A stretch of DNA of 64,000 nucleotides from Bdellovibrio sp. 22V (lineage in GTDB: Bacteria; Bdellovibrionota; Bdellovibrionia; Bdellovibrionales; Bdellovibrionaceae): positions 1-64,000 of the forward strand of contig NZ_CP125854.1 in the NCBI RefSeq assembly GCF_030169785.1. Reading direction: 5' to 3'. The notes beneath the pieces were generated by a model. The model made no database searches and was not told the DNA's origin. It saw nothing but the letters and a program-made list of their open reading frames with translations. A program made the translations under genes and the position numbers. Of this stretch, positions 43,920 to 51,858 are shown piece after piece. Position 1 is the stretch's first letter, and every line of letters begins with the position of its first letter.

Positions 43920-44476
43920 AGTTGGTCGGCATTTTTCTTTTTATCTTGTGGGTCGTTTCCCCATCCTGGGCTCTTGAAAGAGAAGTGAGTTACGACGGAT
44001 CACCGAACTGGAATGAGTTTCGTCATTTTGTTTTAGAGCAACAATACGAAGACGAAAAAATGGGTTTGGCTTATATGATTTCCGGCGCTGTGGCAGCGGT
44101 CGGCGGAACTATCGGGTATTATCAATCGGAAGAACTTTTCAGCCGCACGATTTTTGCGATCACTTCGAACGTAGGTCTGGCGGCGATGGGCCTGGGGGCC
44201 AGCTATTATTGGACGGGGAACGAGGTCGATTCGTTCTTTTACGCCATTGACGGATCGTCTTTGTCTTTGGCGGAGAAAAACGAAGTTTTACAGCGCTATC
44301 TCTTCAAGGATCGTGAAGAAAAAAGAAAACGTCGCTGGATTCGCGTGGCCACCTACGCTTTGATTGCGGCGGCCAATTTTTATAGTGCTTCCCGGGAAGA
44401 AAGCGCGGATTTGCGTTCCGTTTTCTATTTTTTGGGTGGAGCAAATACGGTTTTAGCAATCAGTTATAGTTTTTAA
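43916..44476 (+). CDS. Membrane protein, unknown function
   Basis: A 186-residue protein with a signal or anchor helix (LVGIFLFILWVVSPSWA) and further hydrophobic segments (MGLAYMISGAVAAVGGTIGY, TSNVGLAAMGLGASYYW, WIRVATYALIAAANFYSA, YFLGGANTVLAISY). No family recognised. GTG 43916 has AGGAG upstream and overlaps the previous gene as GTGA. It ends by overlapping the convergent fibre gene by four bases (TTAA). Confidence 0.7.
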   Translation: MKLVGIFLFILWVVSPSWALEREVSYDGSPNWNEFRHFVLEQQYEDEKMGLAYMISGAVAAVGGTIGYYQSEELFSRTIFAITSNVGLAAMGLGASYYWTGNEVDSFFYAIDGSSLSLAEKNEVLQRYLFKDREEKRKRRWIRVATYALIAAANFYSASREESADLRSVFYFLGGANTVLAISYSF

Positions 44477-46236
44477 TTATTATTTACAGGGCGACAGCAG
44501 TACTGCATGTAAGTGTTCGTAATAGTGTACTCGTTCACTCCGTAAGCGCCACCGACTGTGTCGCAAGATATGGCTGTTGCTGTCGCTCCGCCGAAGACGG
44601 CATTGATGAACGTCATTTCACCCACAGTCATTTTTCCATTCTTACAAGCATTGATAATTTGGCCCGCACTGCAAAGATCTCCTTTGTTGGCGGAGCAGTT
44701 ATCTAATGTCTGTGTGAAGTTTCCTGTCATTCCCAGTCTCTTGATACAGAATTGCGAGCCGCGATCGACGAGCAGCCAACCTGAATCACAGCCTCTTTTG
44801 CGCAAGACCCATTTTTGATTTGCGCCGTCGAAAACTAACGAGTCGCCATCGGCATAACCCGCAGAAACGTCGACCATCTTACCTTGAATTTTCGCGACTG
44901 TCGGGGATGGGTAAGTGCCGCCCAAATCTCCCGAGGCCGTTCCGTTCGGTGGCAGAGATGTGGGGAATGAAATCGAAGTATTGCTTGCTGCTGTGATCCG
45001 ACCTTGCTGATCCACGGTGATCGTAGGCACCATGGTCGCTCCGCCATAAGTCGCCGGTGTTACGGAGGTGTTCGCAAGAGAGAGCGTGCCTGAGTTTGTG
45101 ATCGTACCGCCAGTTAGACCCGTACCCGCAGCAACGGAGACAACCGTTCCCGCGTTAGTCGTGTCAGCCGCCGCTTTCCATTTTGCACCATCATATTTTA
45201 GAACCTGACCTGTCGACGGAGCAACAGTGTCTACGAGCACGCCTTGGATTCTTGTGACAGTGGTCGCTCCCGTCGCGCCCGTGACGTCGCCACTTAAATT
45301 GATATTGATGTTGTTACACTGCCACGTATTTGTCACAGAGACGAAACCCAAAGTCTGATTTGCTCCGCACGATGCCGGCATTTGCGAGACGTCAATTTTG
45401 TTATTAAGACTTGTCGCCAGTCCCGTAATATTCCCGATCGTGATTTCAGAGCTGATCCAATTTGCACCGTCATATTTTAAAAACTGATTGGCAGTTCCGG
45501 TCGGAAGTGGTGAAGCCGCGGCCGGAGCCGGCACGCATGAAAGTGTTGATCCATTTGCAGTTAGAATATTTCCGTTACTACAAGCGGGAAGCGGTTGTTT
45601 TGCAAACGCCGCGACGGTCGGATCCGTTTCATTTTTTAAATAAGCAGAAGAACTGCCATTGGCTAAGTTCATTAACTGCGTCGCTTCCGCAACGGTAAGA
45701 GACGGCACTGTGCCGCCGTCAACTCGAAGAAGGTTTGGGGCTGTATAACCGGAAACTTGCGAAGCATTTTGCGCCTCTTTGGCTTCCGTCGAGTACGGGA
45801 CGGCCTTAATCACATGGTCTGGAGAGAAACTCTGCCAATTCGCTCCGTCAAAAAAAGAAACTTTTAAAAGTCGTTCGTCAGAAAGAGCCGGGGTGTACGT
45901 TGTACCGCCCTCACAGTTAAGAAGACTTTTGTTGGAAAAAACGGCTTCAACTGTCGCAACCGGGCTTGTCGGGAAAACGCGCGTGCCTGAACCTAGCGAT
46001 AAGCTAAATCGTCCCTTTGTTTCAGCCAGATTCACGTTTATGATCTGCTCGCGATAAAGTGTACATTGCCCATCGGGGCTTGTAACCGAAAGAAGAAAAC
46101 TGACGGCGGAGTTGTCAAACGGTGTGTCGTCGGGCTTTAAGATTCTTCCACTCACATGATAACCAGAGGCCTCTGCTTGCGAGACCATCAAGAAAAAGAG
46201 TAGTAAAAGAGAAGACGCAAAGTTCCTCGGTTTCAT
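44473..46236 (-). CDS. Trimeric fibre-like adhesin (MAT-type)
   Basis: A 587-residue secreted protein (signal peptide ends near AEA). A beta head (YHVSGRILKPDDTPF...) about residues 25-150 ends in AVPYSTEAKEAQNASQVSG. A phage-tail-fibre-like stalk follows with repeated YDGAxW units (LKYDGANWISSE, LKYDGAKWKAA) and low-complexity T/G/S runs such as VVSVAAGTGLTGGTI. The cysteine-rich tip (about 480-587) includes GCDSGWLLVDRGSQFCIK, LDNCSANKGDLCSAGQII and YMQYCCRPVNNN. This build is that of the mosaic adhesive trimer (MAT) fibres of Bdellovibrio bacteriovorus, which bind prey. Family is inferred from architecture. Receptor unknown. A small lipoprotein gene precedes it. Confidence 0.83.
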   Translation of the reverse strand: MKPRNFASSLLLLFFLMVSQAEASGYHVSGRILKPDDTPFDNSAVSFLLSVTSPDGQCTLYREQIINVNLAETKGRFSLSLGSGTRVFPTSPVATVEAVFSNKSLLNCEGGTTYTPALSDERLLKVSFFDGANWQSFSPDHVIKAVPYSTEAKEAQNASQVSGYTAPNLLRVDGGTVPSLTVAEATQLMNLANGSSSAYLKNETDPTVAAFAKQPLPACSNGNILTANGSTLSCVPAPAAASPLPTGTANQFLKYDGANWISSEITIGNITGLATSLNNKIDVSQMPASCGANQTLGFVSVTNTWQCNNININLSGDVTGATGATTVTRIQGVLVDTVAPSTGQVLKYDGAKWKAAADTTNAGTVVSVAAGTGLTGGTITNSGTLSLANTSVTPATYGGATMVPTITVDQQGRITAASNTSISFPTSLPPNGTASGDLGGTYPSPTVAKIQGKMVDVSAGYADGDSLVFDGANQKWVLRKRGCDSGWLLVDRGSQFCIKRLGMTGNFTQTLDNCSANKGDLCSAGQIINACKNGKMTVGEMTFINAVFGGATATAISCDTVGGAYGVNEYTITNTYMQYCCRPVNNN

Positions 46237-46300
46237 TCCCTTATCTTTTCGGAATGATTCGTATAAATCCGAAGTTATTTGTAGAAAATTTGTTCGAAAT

Positions 46301-46573
46301 TTATTGGACGTGAGAGTTCAAAATAAGACTGTAGCCACCGGCAGAACGACGAGGTTTCCCCGTGTCCTCTTTTGAAACAGAAATCTCAAGCTGATACCCT
46401 TCGGCCGTTTGCGCGGTGCTGGCGACGGCATTTTCAACGCTAAGACTCGTACGTAAAGTTGAATCTCCTGCCGCAGGAGTTTTACTTCGTAGCATGGTCA
46501 CTTGTGGTGTTACGTCGGAACACCCGCTCAAAAGTCCTGCTGTTATGAAGAGTCCTAAAATAAATGTTTTCAC
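46301..46573 (-). CDS. Small lipoprotein upstream of the fibre gene
   Basis: A 90-residue lipoprotein from GTG 46573: signal helix TFILGLFITAGLLSGC with lipobox LSGC, then about 75 polar residues (VTPQVTMLRSKTPAAGDSTL, YQLEISVSKEDTGKPRRSAG). A longer in-frame start at TTG 46597 lacks any advantage. It lies 64 bases from the fibre gene and in the same direction, so it may be an anchor or partner. No family recognised. Confidence 0.7.
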   Translation of the reverse strand: MKTFILGLFITAGLLSGCSDVTPQVTMLRSKTPAAGDSTLRTSLSVENAVASTAQTAEGYQLEISVSKEDTGKPRRSAGGYSLILNSHVQ

Positions 46574-46674
46574 ATGAGACTTATCGGAACCGGCCAATCT
46601 GGACTTTAGGACCTTCAGTTTTCAGTGAAATAAACAGATAAGGAGTTGATAAGAATTGGAAAAGGAGAAAATCG

Positions 46675-48105
46675 GTGAAGCACTCTAGGGCATCCTTTTG
46701 GTTTTATACATTCTTTTGTTTCGCTTCGTTTGCGATGTTCGGCGTGTACAGCGCTTATAACTCTCCCGATAGCAGCGAGTTGGCTTCTTCCGCAGAAGAA
46801 CAAGTCATTCAACAGTTGAACAAGGTAAATAAGTCTTTGGTGTCTTTGAGCACGCCAAAAGATGACATGAGTTGTTCCTGCCAATTTGGCGGTGAACCGA
46901 ACATCTTGAGTTTTGAAAAACCTGAAGACTGCGGACCCGAGCGCAACTATTTGCAAGATAAGTTCGTGGCGTTTAAAAAGGCCGACACAAAAGGTCTTTT
47001 CTCTGCACCGAGAGATTATTCAAAAACCGCGAGCATTTTGCCTCGTAAGTGTGCTCTTTATATCATGAGACGTTTTTGGCGAGACCGCGCCCGCACTCCT
47101 GAAGAGAAAAGAGAAGCCGATCTTGAGCACAACCGTACGGCAGGTCCCAAAGAACAGCGTGACGTCAAAGATCTGAAAGATTACAAACACGACCCGCATT
47201 TGTTTTCAAAGTGCGACAAAGACGCGAATGGCACGCCCGAGCGTTACGGTCACAAAGCTTGTGTGACTGAAGACTATGTGAACTTGGTGTACAACTCTTT
47301 GATTGATGTTGCCGATTGTTTGGATGTGCCGGCGAAATTTATTGCGCCCAAACTTTCTAACGAAAGCGGTTTGCACGTCAATGCGTTCGGTCTTGTGAAT
47401 GACGGTGGTATCGGCCAATTCACAGATCAAGCCCTTGTCGACGTGGCTCAAAACTTCAACAATTTTAAAGGCCGTATCCTTAATAGCACGAAAGAATCCT
47501 GTCAGCGTTTGAAGTCGTTCCCGGGCGCAGTTCCAAGTTCTCCGGACGATATCATGACAGCGGATGCGAACCGTTGCCATGCGATTTCAACGCCGCCAAA
47601 CCCTCTTAGAAGTTTGGTTTACTATGGAATCTTCTATCACTCGACAAAAAGAAACGCGAACAATGCGTTTAACAAGTCAGCGGATTCTAAAGATCCGAAC
47701 TTCAAAAGTGCTGAAGAGCTTATGAAGCAGGCGGGGATCGGTTCTTACGATATCGAAACGGTGAAAGAGATGCTTTTTGTGATGGCTTACAACGCGGGCC
47801 CGGGTCGTCCTGCAGTTTTCTATCGTGAATGGTTGAAGTATCGTCTTGCGACGATCAAAAAGTATCCGATTACGAAAGCGGATTTCAATATGAACTATTG
47901 GCCTGAGCGCGATCAAATGAAAGCAAAAACAGGCGAAGCGCGTGTTAAAGCGATGAATAAAAAAGGCAAACCGTTGACGTTGGCTGAATATATGTTTGCA
48001 TATAAAGACTCTGTGTATATCGCGGCGGTGAAAGCTCAGGCGACGGTTTTGGATAAAGGATTGGGAGAAGGCACATGTACGGAAAATCACTTCTTAGAAC
48101 TGTAA
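46675..48105 (+). CDS. Lytic transglycosylase-like secreted protein
   Basis: A 476-residue protein with an N-terminal export helix (ASFWFYTFFCFASFAMFGVY). The SLT-type core has the catalytic glutamate Glu230 in KLSNESGLHVNAFG, the GGIGQFTDQALVDV stretch and MAYNAGPGR at the C-terminal side, all typical of lytic transglycosylases. The polar Cys-rich N-terminal half (CSCQFGGEP) is unusual. GTG 46675 has AAAAGGAG before it. It likely cuts peptidoglycan in the periplasm of self or prey. The next gene overlaps its end by 31 bases. Confidence 0.82.
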   Translation: MKHSRASFWFYTFFCFASFAMFGVYSAYNSPDSSELASSAEEQVIQQLNKVNKSLVSLSTPKDDMSCSCQFGGEPNILSFEKPEDCGPERNYLQDKFVAFKKADTKGLFSAPRDYSKTASILPRKCALYIMRRFWRDRARTPEEKREADLEHNRTAGPKEQRDVKDLKDYKHDPHLFSKCDKDANGTPERYGHKACVTEDYVNLVYNSLIDVADCLDVPAKFIAPKLSNESGLHVNAFGLVNDGGIGQFTDQALVDVAQNFNNFKGRILNSTKESCQRLKSFPGAVPSSPDDIMTADANRCHAISTPPNPLRSLVYYGIFYHSTKRNANNAFNKSADSKDPNFKSAEELMKQAGIGSYDIETVKEMLFVMAYNAGPGRPAVFYREWLKYRLATIKKYPITKADFNMNYWPERDQMKAKTGEARVKAMNKKGKPLTLAEYMFAYKDSVYIAAVKAQATVLDKGLGEGTCTENHFLEL

Positions 48106-48494
48106 TCGTTTCTTCCATTTTTGCAGGGTCTGTGGCGGTCGCTGCAAAAGCGAAAGTGGACGTTTATTCTGAGTTTCAAAAAAAGATCACTAAAATGGAA
48201 TCCGATCTTAAAAAAGAAAAAGATGCGGATAAACGCTATGATGCTTTTTTGCAAAGTTATAAGGAATTGAGCGACTTGCGCGCAAAGAATCCTCGTCAAG
48301 CGGAAGAAAAAGAAATCAACATGAGTCTTTTCATGGATACGTTGTCTTATCTTCCGGAAAAGAAGGATTTTAAAGCGGCTCAATGTCCCGAATATAAGAA
48401 AGAAGTGAATTCAATGATGAAGTCCTACGCCAAGGACCAAAAAGAGCCTTTCGTGGAAAAGGCTCAAGGCATTGTTGATCTTATCTGTAAGTAA
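48075..48494 (+). CDS. Secreted protein, paralogue of the protein at 49142
   Basis: A 139-residue exported protein (signal peptide MYGKSLLRTVIVSSIFAGSV, cleaved near VAA). The mature part is helical and charged (EFQKKITKMESDLKKEKDAD, DLRAKNPRQAEEKEINMSLF). It has a Cys in AAQCPEY and ends ICK. It resembles the protein encoded at 49142 in length and sequence order (YDAFLQSYKELSDLRAKNP against YTALNRVLSEIKSLRENSV, and Cys positions). ATG 48075 lies within the end of the transglycosylase gene. Function unknown. Confidence 0.72.
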   Translation: MYGKSLLRTVIVSSIFAGSVAVAAKAKVDVYSEFQKKITKMESDLKKEKDADKRYDAFLQSYKELSDLRAKNPRQAEEKEINMSLFMDTLSYLPEKKDFKAAQCPEYKKEVNSMMKSYAKDQKEPFVEKAQGIVDLICK

Positions 48495-48497
48495 TTT

Positions 48498-49034
48498 TTA
48501 GAGGCCTCGAATTTTCGAGGCCAAACGAACATCAGGAGCACACTCAGCTTCCTGATACTTCATCGGCACTGAATAACTTTGGCCGTCGATGTCCAAATCC
48601 AAAGCCAATTTATAAGAAAGATATTTTCCCGCGAAACTTGTATCTACCGTTTCGGAGGAATGGAAGCTCCAGGCTTTTACTTTGTGGCCGTTGATATCCT
48701 GTGCTTCGGTAGAACCCAGACAGTTCATGATAAGGCCATTTTGAATGGCGCATTTTGAGCGGGGCCATTCAAAGCGCAGAATCGTGGGAAGACTTGTCAG
48801 CACGGATGCTTTTTTAGCAAGCAGGGAAACGTCGTTGGGCGTAGCCACGCCATCAAAGATCGGCATGTATTTCGGTCCATTGTGGTGAAAGACTTCCACA
48901 ATAACCGTCGAGTTGACTTCGCGAATTAAGAAACTCGTAGTTGGATATTCTGTAATACAAGCCATCTCCATTTTGCCAGATGCAAAAGAGTCCAGTGAAA
49001 ATAACAAGGTTGCGAGAATAAAAAGATTTTTCAT
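48498..49034 (-). CDS. Secreted hypothetical protein
   Basis: A 178-residue protein from ATG 49034 (GAGG site nine bases upstream; a TTG 12 bases further is in frame), with signal peptide MKNLFILATLLFSLDSFASG. Mature part is a beta-rich domain with four cysteines (MACI, KCAI, NCLG, ECAP). Ends with RLASKIRGL. A GGCCTCGAA hairpin sits at the extreme 3' end of the gene. No family recognised. It is sandwiched between the two related helical secreted-protein genes, on the opposite strand. Confidence 0.7.
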   Translation of the reverse strand: MKNLFILATLLFSLDSFASGKMEMACITEYPTTSFLIREVNSTVIVEVFHHNGPKYMPIFDGVATPNDVSLLAKKASVLTSLPTILRFEWPRSKCAIQNGLIMNCLGSTEAQDINGHKVKAWSFHSSETVDTSFAGKYLSYKLALDLDIDGQSYSVPMKYQEAECAPDVRLASKIRGL

Positions 49035-49141
49035 GTGGTTCCTCAACGTTCTTGATTAAAAAAATATCAGCATTGGGATGATAGACCCAGTCGAGATTGA
49101 AAAAGTCGCGTGAACATTAGATAAAAGGGCTGGAGGTGAGC

Positions 49142-49573
49142 ATGAAAGTCTCCATTTTAGCGGTGGCAATATGGCTATTGGTCTTGGATGCTCATGGAGC
49201 GATACCGAGTAGCGACGCTATTCGAAGTCCTCGCAGCGTGCGGCAGCAAGTGGATAGCTATGCAGAGCTCTTGGAAAAAGAGGTCGCACAATCGAAGAAC
49301 AACCGGCAACGCTATACGGCTCTCAATCGAGTTCTGTCAGAAATCAAATCTCTTCGCGAAAACAGCGTCCCGCAAGGCGCTAAGGACGAAGCTCACATGG
49401 ATCTTTTAGTTTCTGTTTTAGAATCTATTCCTCAGGAAAAAAGTTTCAAACGCAAAGACTGCCTTCGCTATGAAAATGATTTGATCAATCAGTATGAACC
49501 GATGGCGGAAGAAGCTCCGGCAGAGCCCGCCGTTAAACCCGGATGGACGGTCTTACAATCACTCTGTAACTAA
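49142..49573 (+). CDS. Secreted protein, paralogue of the protein at 48075
   Basis: A 143-residue exported protein (signal peptide MKVSILAVAIWLLVLDAHGA). The mature part is helical and charged, with one Cys in the RKDCLRYEN stretch and an end in LCN. The order AELLEKEVAQSKNNRQRY, LSEIKSLRENSV, MDLLVSVLESIPQEKSFK, DCLRYENDLINQY matches the 48075 gene product. ATG 49142 has GGAGGTGAGC before it. The mature protein has an extra Pro/Ala-rich segment before its end. Function unknown. A terminator follows. Confidence 0.73.
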   Translation: MKVSILAVAIWLLVLDAHGAIPSSDAIRSPRSVRQQVDSYAELLEKEVAQSKNNRQRYTALNRVLSEIKSLRENSVPQGAKDEAHMDLLVSVLESIPQEKSFKRKDCLRYENDLINQYEPMAEEAPAEPAVKPGWTVLQSLCN

Positions 49574-49577
49574 AAAT

Positions 49578-49606
49578 AAAAAAGGGAGCTTGTGGCTCCC
49601 TTTTTT
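49578..49606. terminator. Bidirectional terminator between 49142 gene and lpdA
   Basis: AAAAAAGGGAGC with GCTCCCTTTTTT, loop five bases. It can stop the plus-strand gene and also lpdA coming the other way, eight bases beyond lpdA's stop. Confidence 0.9.
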
Positions 49607-49613
49607 GGGAAAA

Positions 49614-51023
49614 TTACATTTGTCTTTGGCGTTTTTCAACGGCCAGTGCGGCTTCACGCACGACTTCGCTGAGAGTCGGGTGGGCATGGAATGAACGCGC
49701 AAGATCTTCGCTGCTTCCACCGAATTCCATACAAACGATCACTTCATGAATCAATTCAGAGACGTTCGGTCCCACCATATGAGCGCCTAAAAGACGGTCG
49801 GTCTTTTTATCCGCGATGATTTTCACGAAACCTTCCGTGAAACCTTTTGCGCGAGCGCGGCCGTTGGCCATGAATGGGAACTTACCCACATTGATCTCAA
49901 GACCTTTTTCTTTTGCTTGTTCTTCTGTGATACCCACAGAGGCAATCTCTGGATGAGTGTAGATGACGCCCGGAACTGTGTTGTAGTTCACGTGGCCTGC
50001 ATGTCCTGCCAGCATTTCTGCAACCGCCACACCTTCCTCTTCCGCTTTATGCGCAAGCATCGGTCCTTGAATCACGTCGCCAATCGCATAAATGCCAGGG
50101 ATGTTGGTTTGATAGTGAGAGTCCACCGTGATGCGACCTTGTTGGTCTTTTTGAATTCCCATTTCTTCACAGCCCAATCCTGTTGAGAAAGGTTTGCGAC
50201 CTGTAGAAACCAGAACAACATCGGCCTTCAATGAGGCCGCTTTGCCATCGGCAAGAGCTTCATAAGTGACCTCTACGCCGTTGTTTTGCACGTTGGAGCC
50301 CGTAACTTTTGTTGAAAGAAGGAACTTCATACCTTCTTTCTCAAGATTTTTCTTAAGAACATTCATGCAGTCTTGATCCATCGGACCGCCCAAACGATTC
50401 GTGTACTCAATGACTGTCACTTGCGCGCCAAGACGTTGCCACACAGAACCCAGTTCAAGTCCGATCACGCCGCCACCGACAACGATCATTGTCTTCGGCA
50501 CTTGTGAAAGAGCCAGGGCACCTGTGTTAGAAACAATGCGCTTTTCATCGTATTTCAAGAAAGGAAGCTCCACCGGTACAGAGCCAGTCGCGATCATGAT
50601 ATTCTTTGTTGTTAGAACTTGTGTATTGCCATCTTCCGCTTTCACTTCCACTTTGCCGGGAGCGACGATTTTGCCGAAGCCTTGGAACGAGGTGATTTTA
50701 TTTTTCTTGAACAAGAACGCAATGCCTTCTGTGTTTTGCTTAACAACTTTGTCTTTGCGAGACATCATCGTTTGGAAATCCAATTCGACTTTTGCGACTT
50801 TCACACCGTGCGCGGCAAGATCATGTTGTGCCGCCTGATAGTGCTCGGAACTTTCAAGAAGAGCTTTGGATGGAATGCAGCCAACGTTAAGGCATGTACC
50901 GCCGAAAGTTTTATCTTTTTCAATAACAGCCGTTTTAAGACCCAATTGCGCGGCACGAATCGCGCCCACGTAACCACCGGGACCGGAACCAATGACAATA
51001 AGATCGAATTGTGTGTCAGCCAT
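49614..51023 (-). CDS. lpdA: Dihydrolipoamide dehydrogenase (E3)
   Basis: FAD enzyme that reoxidises the lipoyl group of 2-ketoacid dehydrogenase complexes, passing electrons to NAD+. The 469-residue protein has the GSGPGGYVGAIRAAQLG FAD motif, the redox-active pair Cys44-Cys49 in GGTCLNVGCIPSKALL, VVGGGVIGLELGSVW and the C-terminal His-Glu pair in SFHAHPTLSE. ATG 51023 has AAAGGA upstream. An upstream in-frame ATG (51056) is less likely. Same strand as sucB-sucA and separated by one lipoprotein gene. Confidence 0.97.
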   Translation of the reverse strand: MADTQFDLIVIGSGPGGYVGAIRAAQLGLKTAVIEKDKTFGGTCLNVGCIPSKALLESSEHYQAAQHDLAAHGVKVAKVELDFQTMMSRKDKVVKQNTEGIAFLFKKNKITSFQGFGKIVAPGKVEVKAEDGNTQVLTTKNIMIATGSVPVELPFLKYDEKRIVSNTGALALSQVPKTMIVVGGGVIGLELGSVWQRLGAQVTVIEYTNRLGGPMDQDCMNVLKKNLEKEGMKFLLSTKVTGSNVQNNGVEVTYEALADGKAASLKADVVLVSTGRKPFSTGLGCEEMGIQKDQQGRITVDSHYQTNIPGIYAIGDVIQGPMLAHKAEEEGVAVAEMLAGHAGHVNYNTVPGVIYTHPEIASVGITEEQAKEKGLEINVGKFPFMANGRARAKGFTEGFVKIIADKKTDRLLGAHMVGPNVSELIHEVIVCMEFGGSSEDLARSFHAHPTLSEVVREAALAVEKRQRQM

Positions 51024-51124
51024 AGAAGCGTCCTTTGTAGAGTATGAATACACCAAGATTTATACGTTATCTTAGCATCATTGGTCACGTAGGAAGCCTT
51101 GCATTAGGCCGATCAAGGTCGGGT

Positions 51125-51754
51125 TTATTTACTATAGACGACGTTGCCGCTAAGAACTTCAGGGCGCGTTGCCTCCGTTTTTCCATCGTGAGAGGCATCA
51201 TTGTATCCGAACATAAGGCTCCCTGGTTGGCTGCCCCAAGCCGTGCTAATGGGCTCTATGTAGTAGATATCATAAATGGGTGTGTTTGCTGACGGCATAA
51301 CCTCACCCCCACAAGTGGCGTTTAAAAGATTTCGAGATTGTCCTAGCGTCCAATCATTGATGCCGCAGTGTTGAGTGGTATTAAAATCAGAGGCTGTTGA
51401 AGCGTTAAACACAGTCATATCCAGGGTCTGAAGGGTCATATTGATATGCTTCATGCCGGAGTTTTCAACAACACCTCCCGGAATGACATAGGTCCCAGTC
51501 TGCGTGAGTTTATAATCCGGAACGGCACAAATAGGGTCGGAATAAACGTTTACAGTGGCAGTGTATTCTCCTTGGGTTGAGAAAGAGGTCGTCATCATGA
51601 AGGATGTTCCAGACGAGGTATACCCACAGGATGTTTTCCAAATGCCACCCTCCAGCGGAGGTGTCGTAAATAAATTGTCTAACGAGGGTTCACCGAATTC
51701 ATTACCGCACGCCGTAGTTAAGATGCAAATCGCCAATAGAAATATTTTTTTCAT
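51125..51754 (-). CDS. Lipoprotein of unknown function
   Basis: A 209-residue lipoprotein. Lipobox TTAC lies at the end of MKKIFLLAICILTTAC (Cys16). The mature part is beta-rich with five more cysteines, starting GNEFGEPSLDNLF and containing EGGIWKTSCGYTSSGTSFMM, YTATVNVYSDPICAV, TQHCGIND and ATCGGE. No family recognised. It lies between sucB and lpdA on the same strand but has its own gap; a terminator stands at its upstream side, so it is probably transcribed apart from sucB. Confidence 0.72.
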   Translation of the reverse strand: MKKIFLLAICILTTACGNEFGEPSLDNLFTTPPLEGGIWKTSCGYTSSGTSFMMTTSFSTQGEYTATVNVYSDPICAVPDYKLTQTGTYVIPGGVVENSGMKHINMTLQTLDMTVFNASTASDFNTTQHCGINDWTLGQSRNLLNATCGGEVMPSANTPIYDIYYIEPISTAWGSQPGSLMFGYNDASHDGKTEATRPEVLSGNVVYSK

Positions 51755-51818
51755 GGCTTAAAAATCGGTGAGATATCAATTATTCTGCAAACAATTTTCT
51801 GTTAACATGCGGGCCAAT

Positions 51819-51848
51819 AAAAAAGCCCGTTTCAAAACGGGCTTTTTT
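51819..51848. terminator. Bidirectional terminator after sucB
   Basis: AAAAAAGCCCGTTT with AAACGGGCTTTTTT and a two-base loop. Working on the minus strand it ends the sucA-sucB transcript, 11 bases after the sucB stop. Confidence 0.92.
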
Positions 51849-51858
51849 AATCGAATCT

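Noticed and set aside
48502-48521. GGCCTCGAA hairpin as a terminator
   Set aside because: It has no T run in either direction and lies in the last codons of the minus-strand gene; noted but not called.
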